A stretch of 64,000 nucleotides of DNA from positions 62,001-126,000 of the forward strand of contig CAVPWG010000006.1 in NCBI GenBank assembly GCA_963709425.1, given 5' to 3'. This document shows, in pieces, positions 57,205 to 64,000 of the stretch. Positions within the stretch are counted from its first letter, which is position 1, and each line of letters begins with the position of its first letter. Source of the DNA: JAICJC01 sp963709425 (GTDB lineage: Bacteria > Actinomycetota > Thermoleophilia > Gaiellales > JAICJC01). A program made the translations under genes and the position numbers. The notes under the pieces were generated by a model. It made no database searches. It was not told the origin of the DNA and was given only the letters and a program-made list of their open reading frames with translations.

Positions 57205-58836
57205 ATGAGCGAGACGCTCGAGACGACCGGCCCCGGATCCGTCGACCCGCGCGCCGAGCAGCGCATGGTGCCCATGCGCGACGGCGTGTCGCTCGCGCTC
57301 GATGTCTACCTGCCGGACGGTGCCGGGCCGCAGCCCTCGGTGCTCGTCCGGCTGCCGTACGACAAGAACGGGCGCTACTGCTGGATGCCGCAGATCGCGC
57401 GCCACTTCACCGACCGCGACTATGTCTTTCTCGTCCAGGACGTGCGTGGCAAGTTCCGCTCCGGGGGCGAGGTGAACCCGTTCGTCCACGAGATGGACGA
57501 CGGCTACGACACGCTCGAGTGGATCGTCGAGCAACCGTGGTCGAACGGGTCGGTCGGGATGTGGGGCGACTCCTACTACGGGTTCGTGCAGTGGACGGCG
57601 GTCGCGTCCGGGCACCCGGCCCTGCGGGCGATCGTCCCGCGCGTGACCGTCGCCGACCTCTTCGACTGGCTGGCGGGGGTGACGCCGCTCTACGGCGCCC
57701 ACTACCTGGCCCAGTACTGGACGGACTCGCTCACCCACCACTGGACGCCCGACTGGACGCACCGGCCGCTGTGCGAGGTCTTCGACGACGCGTTCGCGGC
57801 GATCGGGGCGCGCTCCATCGCGTTCGACCGCCTGCTGGCCGAGGAGCGCGGGCAGGCCGGCATCGACCTCTACGCGAACGGCCACCCGTTCGACCGGCTG
57901 CGGATCCCGACCCTGCACGGCGTTGGCTGGTTCGACAACATCACGCCTCCCCACATGCTCGACTACGAGCGCCTCGTGGCCGATCCCGAGACGGCGCCGT
58001 ACCAGTACCTCCACGCCGGGTCGACCGATCACGAGAACTACCGGTTCGAGGACGTCCCGGTCGGTCCGGCCGACGACCACGCGACCGACGACGACGCGCT
58101 CGAGCGGATGCTGCCCCGCTATCTCGAGCCGGCGCTCAGTTTCTTCGACGCCTTCCTGGCGGGCCGCAGCCACCCCGGGTCGGTGCCGCGGGTGCGGTGG
58201 CATCTCGGAAACGACGGCTGGCACGAGTCGGCCTCGTGGCCGCCGCCGGGCGCGGCCGAGGCCCGGCTCTACCTGTCGGCGGAGGGCGACCTCGGAGCCG
58301 AGCCGAGCGGCTCCGGGGAGGTGGCCTGGCGGCACGATCCCCGTGACCTCGTCCCGTCGACGATCGTCGACCCGTTCTCGTTCCTGTTCGAGTATCCCGA
58401 CGAGGGCGAGGCGGCGGCCAGGGCCGACGTCGCGGTGTTCACCGGCGAGCCGCTCGCGGAGCCGCTGACGCTCGCCGGCCGGGTTGTCGCTCACCTGTGG
58501 GCGGGAAGCGACGGGCCATCGATGTGCGTGCACGTCAAGCTCGTAGACGTGGCCCCGGACGGCGCCTCCCACATCCTGCTCTACGGCCAGGAGCTCGTCG
58601 AGCGCCCCGACGACTCGGCCCCGGTGCAGGTGTACCTGGGGCACACCGGCCACCGCGTGCTGCCCGGCCACCGGCTGCGGCTCCAGGTTTCCTCGAGCGA
58701 CTACCCGCTCTACGTCCCCCACCCCGGCACATCCGAGAGCCCCTGGTTCGCGGTCGAGACGGCGGTGAACCGGCAGCACGTCCTGACCGGCGGGTCGACC
58801 CCGTCGCATGTGAGCTTCACCGTCCTTCACGGGTAG
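57205..58836 (+). CDS. CocE/NonD-family serine hydrolase
   Basis: A 543-residue alpha/beta hydrolase of the X-prolyl dipeptidyl peptidase type. RMVPMRDGVSLALDVYLP is near 20-37, the nucleophile Ser123 is in MWGDSYYGF, and the His of the triad is probably in STDHENY near 275. Residues about 325-543 are the jelly-roll C-terminal domain (AEARLYLSAEGDLG through QVSSSDYPLYVPHPG). Members hydrolyse esters such as cocaine or acylated antibiotics, or N-terminal dipeptides. No signal peptide is present, so it is probably cytoplasmic. AGAGGG precedes the ATG. Confidence 0.92.
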   Translation: MSETLETTGPGSVDPRAEQRMVPMRDGVSLALDVYLPDGAGPQPSVLVRLPYDKNGRYCWMPQIARHFTDRDYVFLVQDVRGKFRSGGEVNPFVHEMDDGYDTLEWIVEQPWSNGSVGMWGDSYYGFVQWTAVASGHPALRAIVPRVTVADLFDWLAGVTPLYGAHYLAQYWTDSLTHHWTPDWTHRPLCEVFDDAFAAIGARSIAFDRLLAEERGQAGIDLYANGHPFDRLRIPTLHGVGWFDNITPPHMLDYERLVADPETAPYQYLHAGSTDHENYRFEDVPVGPADDHATDDDALERMLPRYLEPALSFFDAFLAGRSHPGSVPRVRWHLGNDGWHESASWPPPGAAEARLYLSAEGDLGAEPSGSGEVAWRHDPRDLVPSTIVDPFSFLFEYPDEGEAAARADVAVFTGEPLAEPLTLAGRVVAHLWAGSDGPSMCVHVKLVDVAPDGASHILLYGQELVERPDDSAPVQVYLGHTGHRVLPGHRLRLQVSSSDYPLYVPHPGTSESPWFAVETAVNRQHVLTGGSTPSHVSFTVLHG

Positions 58837-58871
58837 GGTGGACTCCCCGTCACGTCGCTCCCGGAGGACAC

Positions 58872-59141
58872 ATGCGCTACATGGTTGTCGAGAGGTTCAC
58901 ACGCGGGCCGGGCCCCGTCTACGAGCGGTTCGCCGAGCGAGGGCGGATGGCCCCGCCGGGCCTCGAGTATGTCGAGAGCTGGATCGACGAGCGTCTCGAC
59001 CGGTGCTTCCAGGTCATGGAGACCGACGACCCGGCGCTGTTCGACGAGTGGACGGCGGCCTGGGCAGATTTGGCGACGTTTGAGATCGTCCCGGTGATCT
59101 CGTCGTCGGAGGCGGCTGCGCGCGCCGCCGCCAGATCATGA
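58872..59141 (+). CDS. DUF3303-like small protein
   Basis: An 89-residue protein starting MRYMVVERFTRGPGPVYERF, with AERGRMAPPGLEYVESWIDE and RCFQVMETDDPALFDEWTAAW, which is the ferredoxin-like pattern of DUF3303 proteins. GGAGGA lies four bases before the ATG. It overlaps the GNAT gene by ATGA and is 35 bases after the CocE gene, so the three may be one operon. Function is not known. Confidence 0.8.
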   Translation: MRYMVVERFTRGPGPVYERFAERGRMAPPGLEYVESWIDERLDRCFQVMETDDPALFDEWTAAWADLATFEIVPVISSSEAAARAAARS

Positions 59142-59635
59142 TCACCCCGCAAACCGGCGATTCCATCGCGATCCGATCGCTCGAGCCGGGCGACGCGCCG
59201 GCATGCGACGCAATCGTCGCCTCGCTGCCGTACCACTTCGGCGATGAGCACGGCCGTGACCTGTGCGCCGCGGCCGTCCGCGAGCAGGCGGGCCTGGTGG
59301 CCGTGCGAGGCGACGCGCCCGTCGGGTTCGTGACGTGGCGGCCGTGGTACGCGGCCGCGATCGAGATCACCTGGATGGCTGTGCACGCGCGCGAGCGCAG
59401 GCGCGGGATCGGCCAGATGCTGGTCGACGCGTTCCTCGCCGGCCTCGGCCCCGAAGTTCGCTTCGCGGCCGTTACCACGCTGTCGGAGGCTACGTCGGAG
59501 CCGGGCGTCGACGACGGCTACGCCGGCACTCGTACGTTCTGGCGCCGGTGCGGGTTCGAGCCGGTCCTCGACCCGGCCGGCTGGTGGAACGCCGCGAACC
59601 AGGCCGTCGTGATGGTTCAGGCGGTCGGCCGCTAG
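59138..59635 (+). CDS. GNAT-family N-acetyltransferase
   Basis: A 165-residue acetyltransferase. The acetyl-CoA loop is HARERRRGIGQMLVDAFLAGL near 85-105, preceded by the strand AIEITWMAV, and the C-terminal block RTFWRRCGFEPVLD near 130 is standard. The acceptor is unknown. It is coupled to the DUF3303-like gene and followed by a good terminator. Confidence 0.88.
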   Translation: MITPQTGDSIAIRSLEPGDAPACDAIVASLPYHFGDEHGRDLCAAAVREQAGLVAVRGDAPVGFVTWRPWYAAAIEITWMAVHARERRRGIGQMLVDAFLAGLGPEVRFAAVTTLSEATSEPGVDDGYAGTRTFWRRCGFEPVLDPAGWWNAANQAVVMVQAVGR

Positions 59636-59641
59636 GCCGGT

Positions 59642-59678
59642 GAGCCCGCCCACGGGGCTCCTCCCCGAGGGCGGGCTC
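59642..59678. terminator. Hairpin terminator between convergent genes
   Basis: GAGCCCGCCC at 59642-59651 pairs with GGGCGGGCTC at 59669-59678, and an inner CGGGG/CCCCG pair extends the stem. It lies between the GNAT stop at 59635 and the end of the convergent secreted-protein gene at 59690, so it may serve both strands. Confidence 0.7.
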
Positions 59679-59689
59679 GTGTGTGGTCG

Positions 59690-60880
59690 CTAGAGCGGGA
59701 ACCGCACGAGGTCGGTGTGCGGTACGCCGTTGATGGCGTCGATGAAGCCGCCGACGTAGAGGTTCGAGCCGGACTTGACCATGGCCCATGCTCCCGTGTA
59801 GTTGCCGCCCTGCGGCGTGATAGCCGGGAACCAGTCGCAGTACGGCGCGCCCGTTGCCGGGTTGAGGGACATCAGGCCGTGGAGCGGCTGGCCGCAGACG
59901 GTCTGGGTCAGTACCGCCGTCCCGAAGTGGCCGCCGACGAAGAGGCGCGTACCGTCGGGGGACATGACGAGGCTCTCGTCGTTTCCGACCGTGCTGAACC
60001 GCCAGACCTGCGTGCCGACGCTGCCGTTGTCGAGCCGAAAGGCGGCCGAGTAGTTCGGGCCCCGGCCAAAGCCGCCATAAAGGCGGTTGCCGACCGGCAG
60101 GAGCGCCCAGGCAACCTGCGGGGCGACGATGACGCCGGAAGGGATCGCCCACGGGTCGAGCGAACCGGTGTCGAGCGAGACACGGGCGACGGAGACGCGC
60201 GAGACGCCATCCATCGTCGTGAAGTTGCCGCCCACGAACAGCGTCGTGCCGTCGGGCGCGAGCGCCATCGAGCGGACGTTGTTGTTGGCGACCGCCGCGA
60301 ACGTGCTCGAGACCGAGCCGTCCTGGTTCAACGCGACGATGTTGCCCTTCGGTTGTCCGTCCACTTGCTTGAACGCGCCGCCGACGTAGATCAGGTTCGG
60401 GCCGACCAGGATGACGTGCACCTGGTTCCCGAAGGCGTGCGTGAACGCGGGATCGACCGCGCCGGTGGTCGTCGACACCGCCGCGAAGTTCTTAACAGGT
60501 GTGCCATTGATGAAATCGAACTTCCCGCCGATGTACAGCGTCGAGCCGTCGGCTGACACGCCGAGGGCGTTCACCTGACCGGCGGCGCCCGTGGACGTGG
60601 TGATGATCGGTCCCCATCCGGGGATCCCGACTCCCGTCGTCGCGTCGATCTTACCGACGCTCTTCACCTTGATCTTCGGCGTCCCGCCCTGCGCACGCAG
60701 GAGGCCGAACTTGCCGCCCACGTAAAGCGTGTTCCCGCTCAGGGTGAGCGCTTTCACCTTCCCGTTCGTCTCCCACGCCGACGTATCAGCCGTCGCGCTG
60801 AGCGCGAAGGCCGGAGACGCGGTCGCTGCGACCGCGCCGACGGCGGCCATGGCAACAAGTGCCAGTCGCTTGACGGACAT
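59690..60880 (-). CDS. Secreted beta-propeller-like repeat protein (first copy)
   Basis: A 396-residue protein with a Sec signal peptide (MSVKRLALVAMAAVGAVAAT, cleavage about AFA-L). The mature part has seven or so repeats of 45-55 residues whose core is a strand ending L-Y-V/I-G-G-x-F, for example NTLYVGGKF, STLYIGGKFDFINGTP, NLIYVGGAFKQVDGQP and TRLFVGGHFG. This resembles delta-60/kelch-like propellers in surface proteins. AGGAGGGGG lies nine bases before the ATG at 60880. No anchor is present, so it is secreted or held by partners. A related gene lies 790 bases away on the other strand. Confidence 0.82.
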   Translation of the reverse strand: MSVKRLALVAMAAVGAVAATASPAFALSATADTSAWETNGKVKALTLSGNTLYVGGKFGLLRAQGGTPKIKVKSVGKIDATTGVGIPGWGPIITTSTGAAGQVNALGVSADGSTLYIGGKFDFINGTPVKNFAAVSTTTGAVDPAFTHAFGNQVHVILVGPNLIYVGGAFKQVDGQPKGNIVALNQDGSVSSTFAAVANNNVRSMALAPDGTTLFVGGNFTTMDGVSRVSVARVSLDTGSLDPWAIPSGVIVAPQVAWALLPVGNRLYGGFGRGPNYSAAFRLDNGSVGTQVWRFSTVGNDESLVMSPDGTRLFVGGHFGTAVLTQTVCGQPLHGLMSLNPATGAPYCDWFPAITPQGGNYTGAWAMVKSGSNLYVGGFIDAINGVPHTDLVRFPL

Positions 60881-61070
60881 TCCGCTATTCCCCCTCCTCG
60901 AAACTCCCACACACACCGGCCTAGGCCAGCCCGACGCCGATCGGCCGCGAGGCGGATCTCTCGGCGCATCCATTTTGCGGCAAGTTTAGGAATCCGTCAA
61001 CCAGTTGTTGTGAAAACGTGGGTTTCCACACCGAGGTCGCGAGGATGAGGGTCGGCGGTATCCTTGAACC

Positions 61071-61628
61071 GTGAGCGATCACGTGACTGCCGGGGAGGCA
61101 GGGTTCTTCGCGACCCAGATGGGCGTCGGGCATCCCAACATCCTCCCGACGACGGTGTGCGCGGTCGTCGAGCACGGTGGCGAGCTCCTGATGGTCCGCC
61201 AGCTGAACCGCGACGGTGAGGAGCGGTGGAACTTCCCGACCGGCTGGATGGAGCCCGTGGACGAGGATGGCCGCGTCCAGCTCCCCGAGCACTCGGTCAA
61301 CCGAAACCTTCTCGTCGAGACCGGCTACGCCGCGTCCGACGCCCACCTGATCGGCGTCTCGCTCGTGCGTGAGCACGACCCGGACGGCCACCGGGTCGGC
61401 ACGTCATTGCGCCTGAACTATGTGTGCGAGCAATTGCGCCAGACCAGCTACGCTGTCAACGACCCGGACATCCTGGGGGCACCGGAATGGTTCACGCCGG
61501 AGCAGATCGACGACCTGATCGCACGGACACAGGTCAAGGGGGAGCTCACGGCGGCGGCTTTCCGCCACTGGCGGACCTACCGGGCGGGTGGGAAAATGTC
61601 TGCTGATATCGTTGACATTCCCAACTGA
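61071..61628 (+). CDS. Nudix-like protein with a degenerate Nudix box
   Basis: A 185-residue protein with the Nudix fold order: TTVCAVVEHGGELLMVRQLN near 26-45, WNFPTGWMEPVDEDG near 53-67, then EHSVNRNLLVETGYAASDAH in place of the REUxEExGU box. The box residues expected to bind metal are changed (RE to RN, and the first E of EE to V), so catalysis is doubtful. A TATCCT box lies six bases before the GTG start, suggesting a leaderless transcript. It lies between the two secreted repeat proteins. The C-terminal third (DPDILGAPEWFTPEQIDDLI) resembles normal Nudix proteins. Confidence 0.75.
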   Translation: MSDHVTAGEAGFFATQMGVGHPNILPTTVCAVVEHGGELLMVRQLNRDGEERWNFPTGWMEPVDEDGRVQLPEHSVNRNLLVETGYAASDAHLIGVSLVREHDPDGHRVGTSLRLNYVCEQLRQTSYAVNDPDILGAPEWFTPEQIDDLIARTQVKGELTAAAFRHWRTYRAGGKMSADIVDIPN

Positions 61629-61639
61629 CGCTTTAGTCT
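61612..61639 (+). promoter_or_regulatory. Candidate promoter for the second secreted repeat protein
   Basis: TTGACA at 61612-61617 is a perfect -35 box, with TAGTCT at 61634-61639 after 16 bases as the likely -10. It lies in an AT-richer patch at the very end of the Nudix gene and about 30 bases before the TTG start at 61671, which has GGGAGG before it. Confidence 0.55.
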
Positions 61640-61670
61640 CGTTGTAACTGATAACCACGGGAGGGCAATC

Positions 61671-62813
61671 TTGCGGCGTGTTCTAATGATTATGGCTGCG
61701 GCCGGCTTTTTGGTCGCCGCGGCTCCGGCTCAGGCGGCGCTCGTGGGCGAGGCGCCCGCCAGCTCTTGGCAGACCGACGGCAAGGTGAACGCCATCGTCG
61801 TCGCCAACGGCAAGATCTACATCGGCGGCAGCTTCACGCACGTCACCCCGCCGGGAGGCGGCGCGGCCGTCGCCCGCAACCACCTGGCGGCGCTCGACGC
61901 GCACACGGGCGCCCTGAAGCCGTGGAACCCGGGCGCGAACGACATCGTGAACGCGCTCGCAGTGAAGCCGAACGGCAAGACCATCTACGCCGGCGGCCAC
62001 TTCACGAAGGTGCACGGCGCCGCCCGGCTGCACGTGGCGGCGATCAACGCCACCTCGAGCACGCTGCGGCCCTGGAAGGCCAACGCTGGCGGCAAGGTCG
62101 ACGTCATCGTGGCGACGAGGAGCCGCGTCTACATCGGCGGCACGTTCACGACGCTCAAGGGCCACACCCGCAACCGGCTGGGTGCCGTCTCCGCCGGCTC
62201 CTCGGCGGCGCTGATCGGTTGGACGCCCCATGCCAGCTCCGAGGTCTACTCGCTGCAGCTCTCTGCCACCGGCAAGCGCATCTATGTCGGCGGTGCCTTC
62301 GACCACATGAACGGTAAGGCCGCCAACCACCTCTCCGCGATCAAGACGGCCGGCGCGGGCGCCATCGCCAAGAAGTTCCACTTCCACCCGAACTACCCGG
62401 TGTTCTCGCTGCGGCTCGCGGGCCAGACGCTGTACGTCGGCGGCGCCGGCAACGGCGGGCACGTCACGGCCGTCAACTTCAAGACCAGCCACGCCAGGTG
62501 GGACGTCCTCACGGACGGCGACGTCCGGGCGATCACGCTCCGCCAGGGCATCGTCTACGTCGGCGGCCACTTCAACAACTACTGCCAGGGCCACACGGGC
62601 ACCGGCACGCCGCTCACCTGCACCACCAACGTCGGGCGGCGCAAGTTCCTGGCGGTGAACCAGGCGACCGGTCACCTGACGAACTGGAACCCGGTCGGGA
62701 ACAGCGTCCAGGGCGTGTTCGCGATCCGCAGCAACAAGTCCCAGGTCATGGCGGGCGGTTCGTTCACCTCCGTCCACGGCCAGGCGCAGCAGGGCTTCGT
62801 CCGCTTCACCTAG
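61671..62813 (+). CDS. Secreted beta-propeller-like repeat protein (second copy)
   Basis: A 380-residue protein with a signal peptide (MRRVLMIMAAAGFLVAAAPA, cleavage about AQA-A). Repeats of about 45 residues contain the same Y-I/V-G-G-x-F core: GKIYIGGSFTHVTP, KTIYAGGHFTKVHGAA, SRVYIGGTFTTLKG, KRIYVGGAFDHMNG, QTLYVGGAG and GIVYVGGHFNNYCQG. Two Cys near 305-317 may form a disulfide. It is a paralogue of the protein at 59.7 kb, with similar opening (SSWQTDGKVNAI versus SAWETNGKVKAL). Start TTG with GGGAGG six bases upstream. Probably an extracellular structural or binding protein. Confidence 0.83.
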   Translation: MRRVLMIMAAAGFLVAAAPAQAALVGEAPASSWQTDGKVNAIVVANGKIYIGGSFTHVTPPGGGAAVARNHLAALDAHTGALKPWNPGANDIVNALAVKPNGKTIYAGGHFTKVHGAARLHVAAINATSSTLRPWKANAGGKVDVIVATRSRVYIGGTFTTLKGHTRNRLGAVSAGSSAALIGWTPHASSEVYSLQLSATGKRIYVGGAFDHMNGKAANHLSAIKTAGAGAIAKKFHFHPNYPVFSLRLAGQTLYVGGAGNGGHVTAVNFKTSHARWDVLTDGDVRAITLRQGIVYVGGHFNNYCQGHTGTGTPLTCTTNVGRRKFLAVNQATGHLTNWNPVGNSVQGVFAIRSNKSQVMAGGSFTSVHGQAQQGFVRFT

Positions 62814-62841
62814 GCCGGCGAGTCTGACACGAAGCGCACCA

Positions 62842-62868
62842 CGCGGCGGGGGCCCAGCCCCCGCCGCG
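62842..62868. terminator. Hairpin terminator between convergent genes
   Basis: A perfect 11-base inverted repeat (CGCGGCGGGGG and its complement) with loop CCCAG lies 28 bases after the secreted-protein stop and five bases before the end of the convergent E2 gene. It could terminate both transcripts. Confidence 0.75.
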
Positions 62869-62873
62869 GCGCG

Positions 62874-63935
62874 TTAAGGGGCGTGTCCCTCGAGGCCGGC
62901 GATGACGTCGAGCAGGAAGGCCGTGGCCACCGCTCCGTCGACCACCCGGTGGTCGAACGTGCACGAGACGAGCCCGATGTCCCGCACCAGGATGGCTCCG
63001 TCGATCACCGCCGGCCGGGGGGCGATGCGGTGGACGCCGAGGATGGCAACCTCGGGGTGATTAACCAGCGGCGTGGCGAAGAGCCCGCCCAGGCGGCCGG
63101 CGCTCGAGACCGTGAACGTCGAGCCGCGCAGCTGCTCCGGCGTCAGCCTGCCCGCCGCAGCCGCCGCCCCGAGCGCCGAGACCTCGTCCGCGAGCTCGTC
63201 GACCGTCTTCGATCGAGCGTCGCGCACGACGGGAACGACCAGCCCGGCCTCGGTCTGCATCGCGACGCCGAGGTGGGCGTCGTCGAGGTAGACGATCTCG
63301 TTGCGGTCGAGCCGGGCGTTCAAGGCCGGATGCCGGCCAAGGGCGTCGGCCGTGGCGTGCAACACGAACGGCAGGTAGCTGAGCTCGCCCCGTGTCAGCG
63401 AGAGGTGGGTGAAGTCGCACTCCTCGACCACGGTCACGGCCGGCACCTCGCGATGCGAGCGGGCCAGGTGCTCGGCGATCGCGCGCCTGACGCCGCGCAG
63501 CGGCTCGCGCCGCCCGCCCACCGGCCCAGACGCGGAACGCACGGCAGCCTCGGTCACCGGACCGTCCTCCGCCAGCGCCGCGAGGTCGACCCCCAGCTCC
63601 GCAGCGAGCCGGCGCACGGCCGGCGTCGCCTGCACGCGCGGGGGCGGCGACGCCGCGTCCGGCGCTGCAACATTGGGGTCTGACCCCGTCTTTGCATCGG
63701 CGGAGCCGATCACGACGAGGAGCTCGCCCACCGGGACGACGGCGCCCTCCTCGGCGAGGATGCGGCTCACGACGCCGGCCGCCGGCGACGGCACCTCGAC
63801 GGTCGCCTTGTCGGTCTGGATCTCGACGAGCAGGTCGTCCTCGGCGATCTCGTCGCCGACGGCGACCCGCCAGCGGACGATCTCGCCCTCGGCGACGCCC
63901 TCTCCCAGGTCGGGCATGCGGAACTCGTAGGGCAC
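62874..63935 (-). CDS. Dihydrolipoamide acyltransferase (E2) of a 2-oxoacid dehydrogenase complex
   Basis: A 353-residue E2 core protein. The lipoyl domain (1-76) has the lipoylated Lys43 in EIQTDKATVEV. After a short linker comes the peripheral-subunit-binding domain (ATPAVRRLAAELGVDLAAL, about 103-135) and the catalytic domain with His329 and Asp333 in FDHRVVDG. One lipoyl domain and a short linker are typical of branched-chain or pyruvate complexes in actinobacteria. The GTG start overlaps the E1-beta stop by one base (TAGTG). The linker holds a REP-like palindrome. Which oxoacid it handles is unresolved; with the liv importer in the window a branched-chain role is attractive but unproven. 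Confidence 0.92.
   Translation of the reverse strand: MPYEFRMPDLGEGVAEGEIVRWRVAVGDEIAEDDLLVEIQTDKATVEVPSPAAGVVSRILAEEGAVVPVGELLVVIGSADAKTGSDPNVAAPDAASPPPRVQATPAVRRLAAELGVDLAALAEDGPVTEAAVRSASGPVGGRREPLRGVRRAIAEHLARSHREVPAVTVVEECDFTHLSLTRGELSYLPFVLHATADALGRHPALNARLDRNEIVYLDDAHLGVAMQTEAGLVVPVVRDARSKTVDELADEVSALGAAAAAGRLTPEQLRGSTFTVSSAGRLGGLFATPLVNHPEVAILGVHRIAPRPAVIDGAILVRDIGLVSCTFDHRVVDGAVATAFLLDVIAGLEGHAP
63675..63687. repeat. REP-like palindrome within the E2 linker
   Basis: GGGGTCTGACCCC is a palindrome apart from its central base. It lies in frame inside the flexible linker of E2, where it encodes TGSDP of AKTGSDPNV. This motif, to my recollection, is a frequent core of dispersed palindromes in several bacterial groups. 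I saw no second copy in this window. Confidence 0.45.
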
Positions 63936-64000
63936 TAGAACGACAGTACCCGGTTCACCGCGTCGAGCACACGCTCCGGGGACGGCAGGTAGGCGTCCTC
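63935..64000 (-). CDS. 2-oxoacid dehydrogenase E1 beta subunit, C-terminal end only (partial)
   Basis: The last 21 codons of a gene that enters from the right edge read EDAYLPSPERVLDAVNRVLS and F before the TAG. The YLPSxxRVLDAVxRVL end is characteristic of the beta subunit of pyruvate or branched-chain 2-oxoacid dehydrogenase E1. It is directly coupled to the E2 gene by TAGTG. Confidence 0.75.
   Translation of the reverse strand, partial: EDAYLPSPERVLDAVNRVLSF

Noticed and set aside
1..64000. CRISPR arrays, insertion sequences, prophage, toxin-antitoxin or restriction systems
   Set aside because: No regularly spaced repeats, transposase, integrase, phage structural, nuclease or methylase motifs were seen on either strand.

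Overview
The window is high-GC DNA (roughly 70 percent by eye), densely coded on both strands, and looks like a chromosomal segment of an actinobacterium. The gene style (Rex, K+-independent H+-pyrophosphatase, CGNR and FtsX proteins, extensive ATGA overlaps, GTG and TTG starts) suggests the Thermoleophilia (Gaiellales or Solirubrobacterales) rather than Streptomyces or Mycobacterium. This is an inference from content, not a database result. I see no prophage, insertion sequence, CRISPR array, rRNA or plasmid functions. No stretch longer than about 250 bases lacks a gene or a remnant of one.

Layout. 0-2.7 kb: NDH-2, a LysR regulator and a 40-residue membrane peptide. 2.7-7.9 kb: a branched-chain amino-acid ABC importer (livF-G-M-H-K). 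7.9-14.9 kb: a lipoprotein, an HDAC-like deacetylase, then a CGNR regulator coupled to a 1010-residue FtsX permease and a tandem ABC ATPase. 15-23.4 kb: a KdpD-like sensor fragment, two cation antiporters, tRNA-Val, a rubrerythrin-like protein, a NarL-type two-component pair and an MFS carrier. 23.4-28.3 kb: PcrA helicase and a large secreted Ig-like protein. 28.5-33.5 kb: a HAD-like protein, threonine biosynthesis (thrB, thrC, hom) and a pair of TrkA proteins. 33.5-41 kb: two APC permease-USP fusions around an ECF42-like sigma factor, and hppA. 41-49.2 kb: mtnP, ybdK, a glycosyltransferase, rex, a glutaredoxin, the tRNA t6A genes tsaD/tsaB/tsaE with rimI, a uracil-DNA glycosylase and a zinc ribbon. 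49.2-53 kb: a phosphotransferase, a DUF2520 protein with panC-panB, and gloA. 53-56.2 kb: a run of small damaged or unusual genes. 56.2-59.7 kb: a phosphotransferase, a CocE hydrolase and a GNAT enzyme. 59.7-64 kb: two secreted repeat proteins around a degenerate Nudix gene, then the E2 and the end of E1-beta of a 2-oxoacid dehydrogenase.

Two features run through the whole window. First, many recognisable genes are broken by single-base frameshifts (livG, a membrane protein at 18.5-19.1 kb, the histidine kinase, the CPA1 antiporter three times, the MFS carrier, the Ig-like protein twice, hppA twice, a DUF4188 gene twice, and a winged-helix gene). Nearly all look like one extra base in a G/C-rich context. 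That pattern fits insertion-biased consensus error better than real decay, because housekeeping genes such as hppA are affected; I give these genes their full repaired extent. Second, many first genes have a TAnnnT box 6-8 bases before the start codon and no Shine-Dalgarno sequence, as expected of leaderless transcripts. I used this to choose several starts.

The least ordinary items are the CGNR/FtsX/tandem-ATPase operon with its AbrB-like linker, the twin APC-USP fusions flanking a sigma factor, the GFA-TPR fusion, the paired secreted propeller-like proteins, a REP-like palindrome inside the E2 linker, and three or four tiny membrane proteins. I did not find a clear new defence or mobile system.
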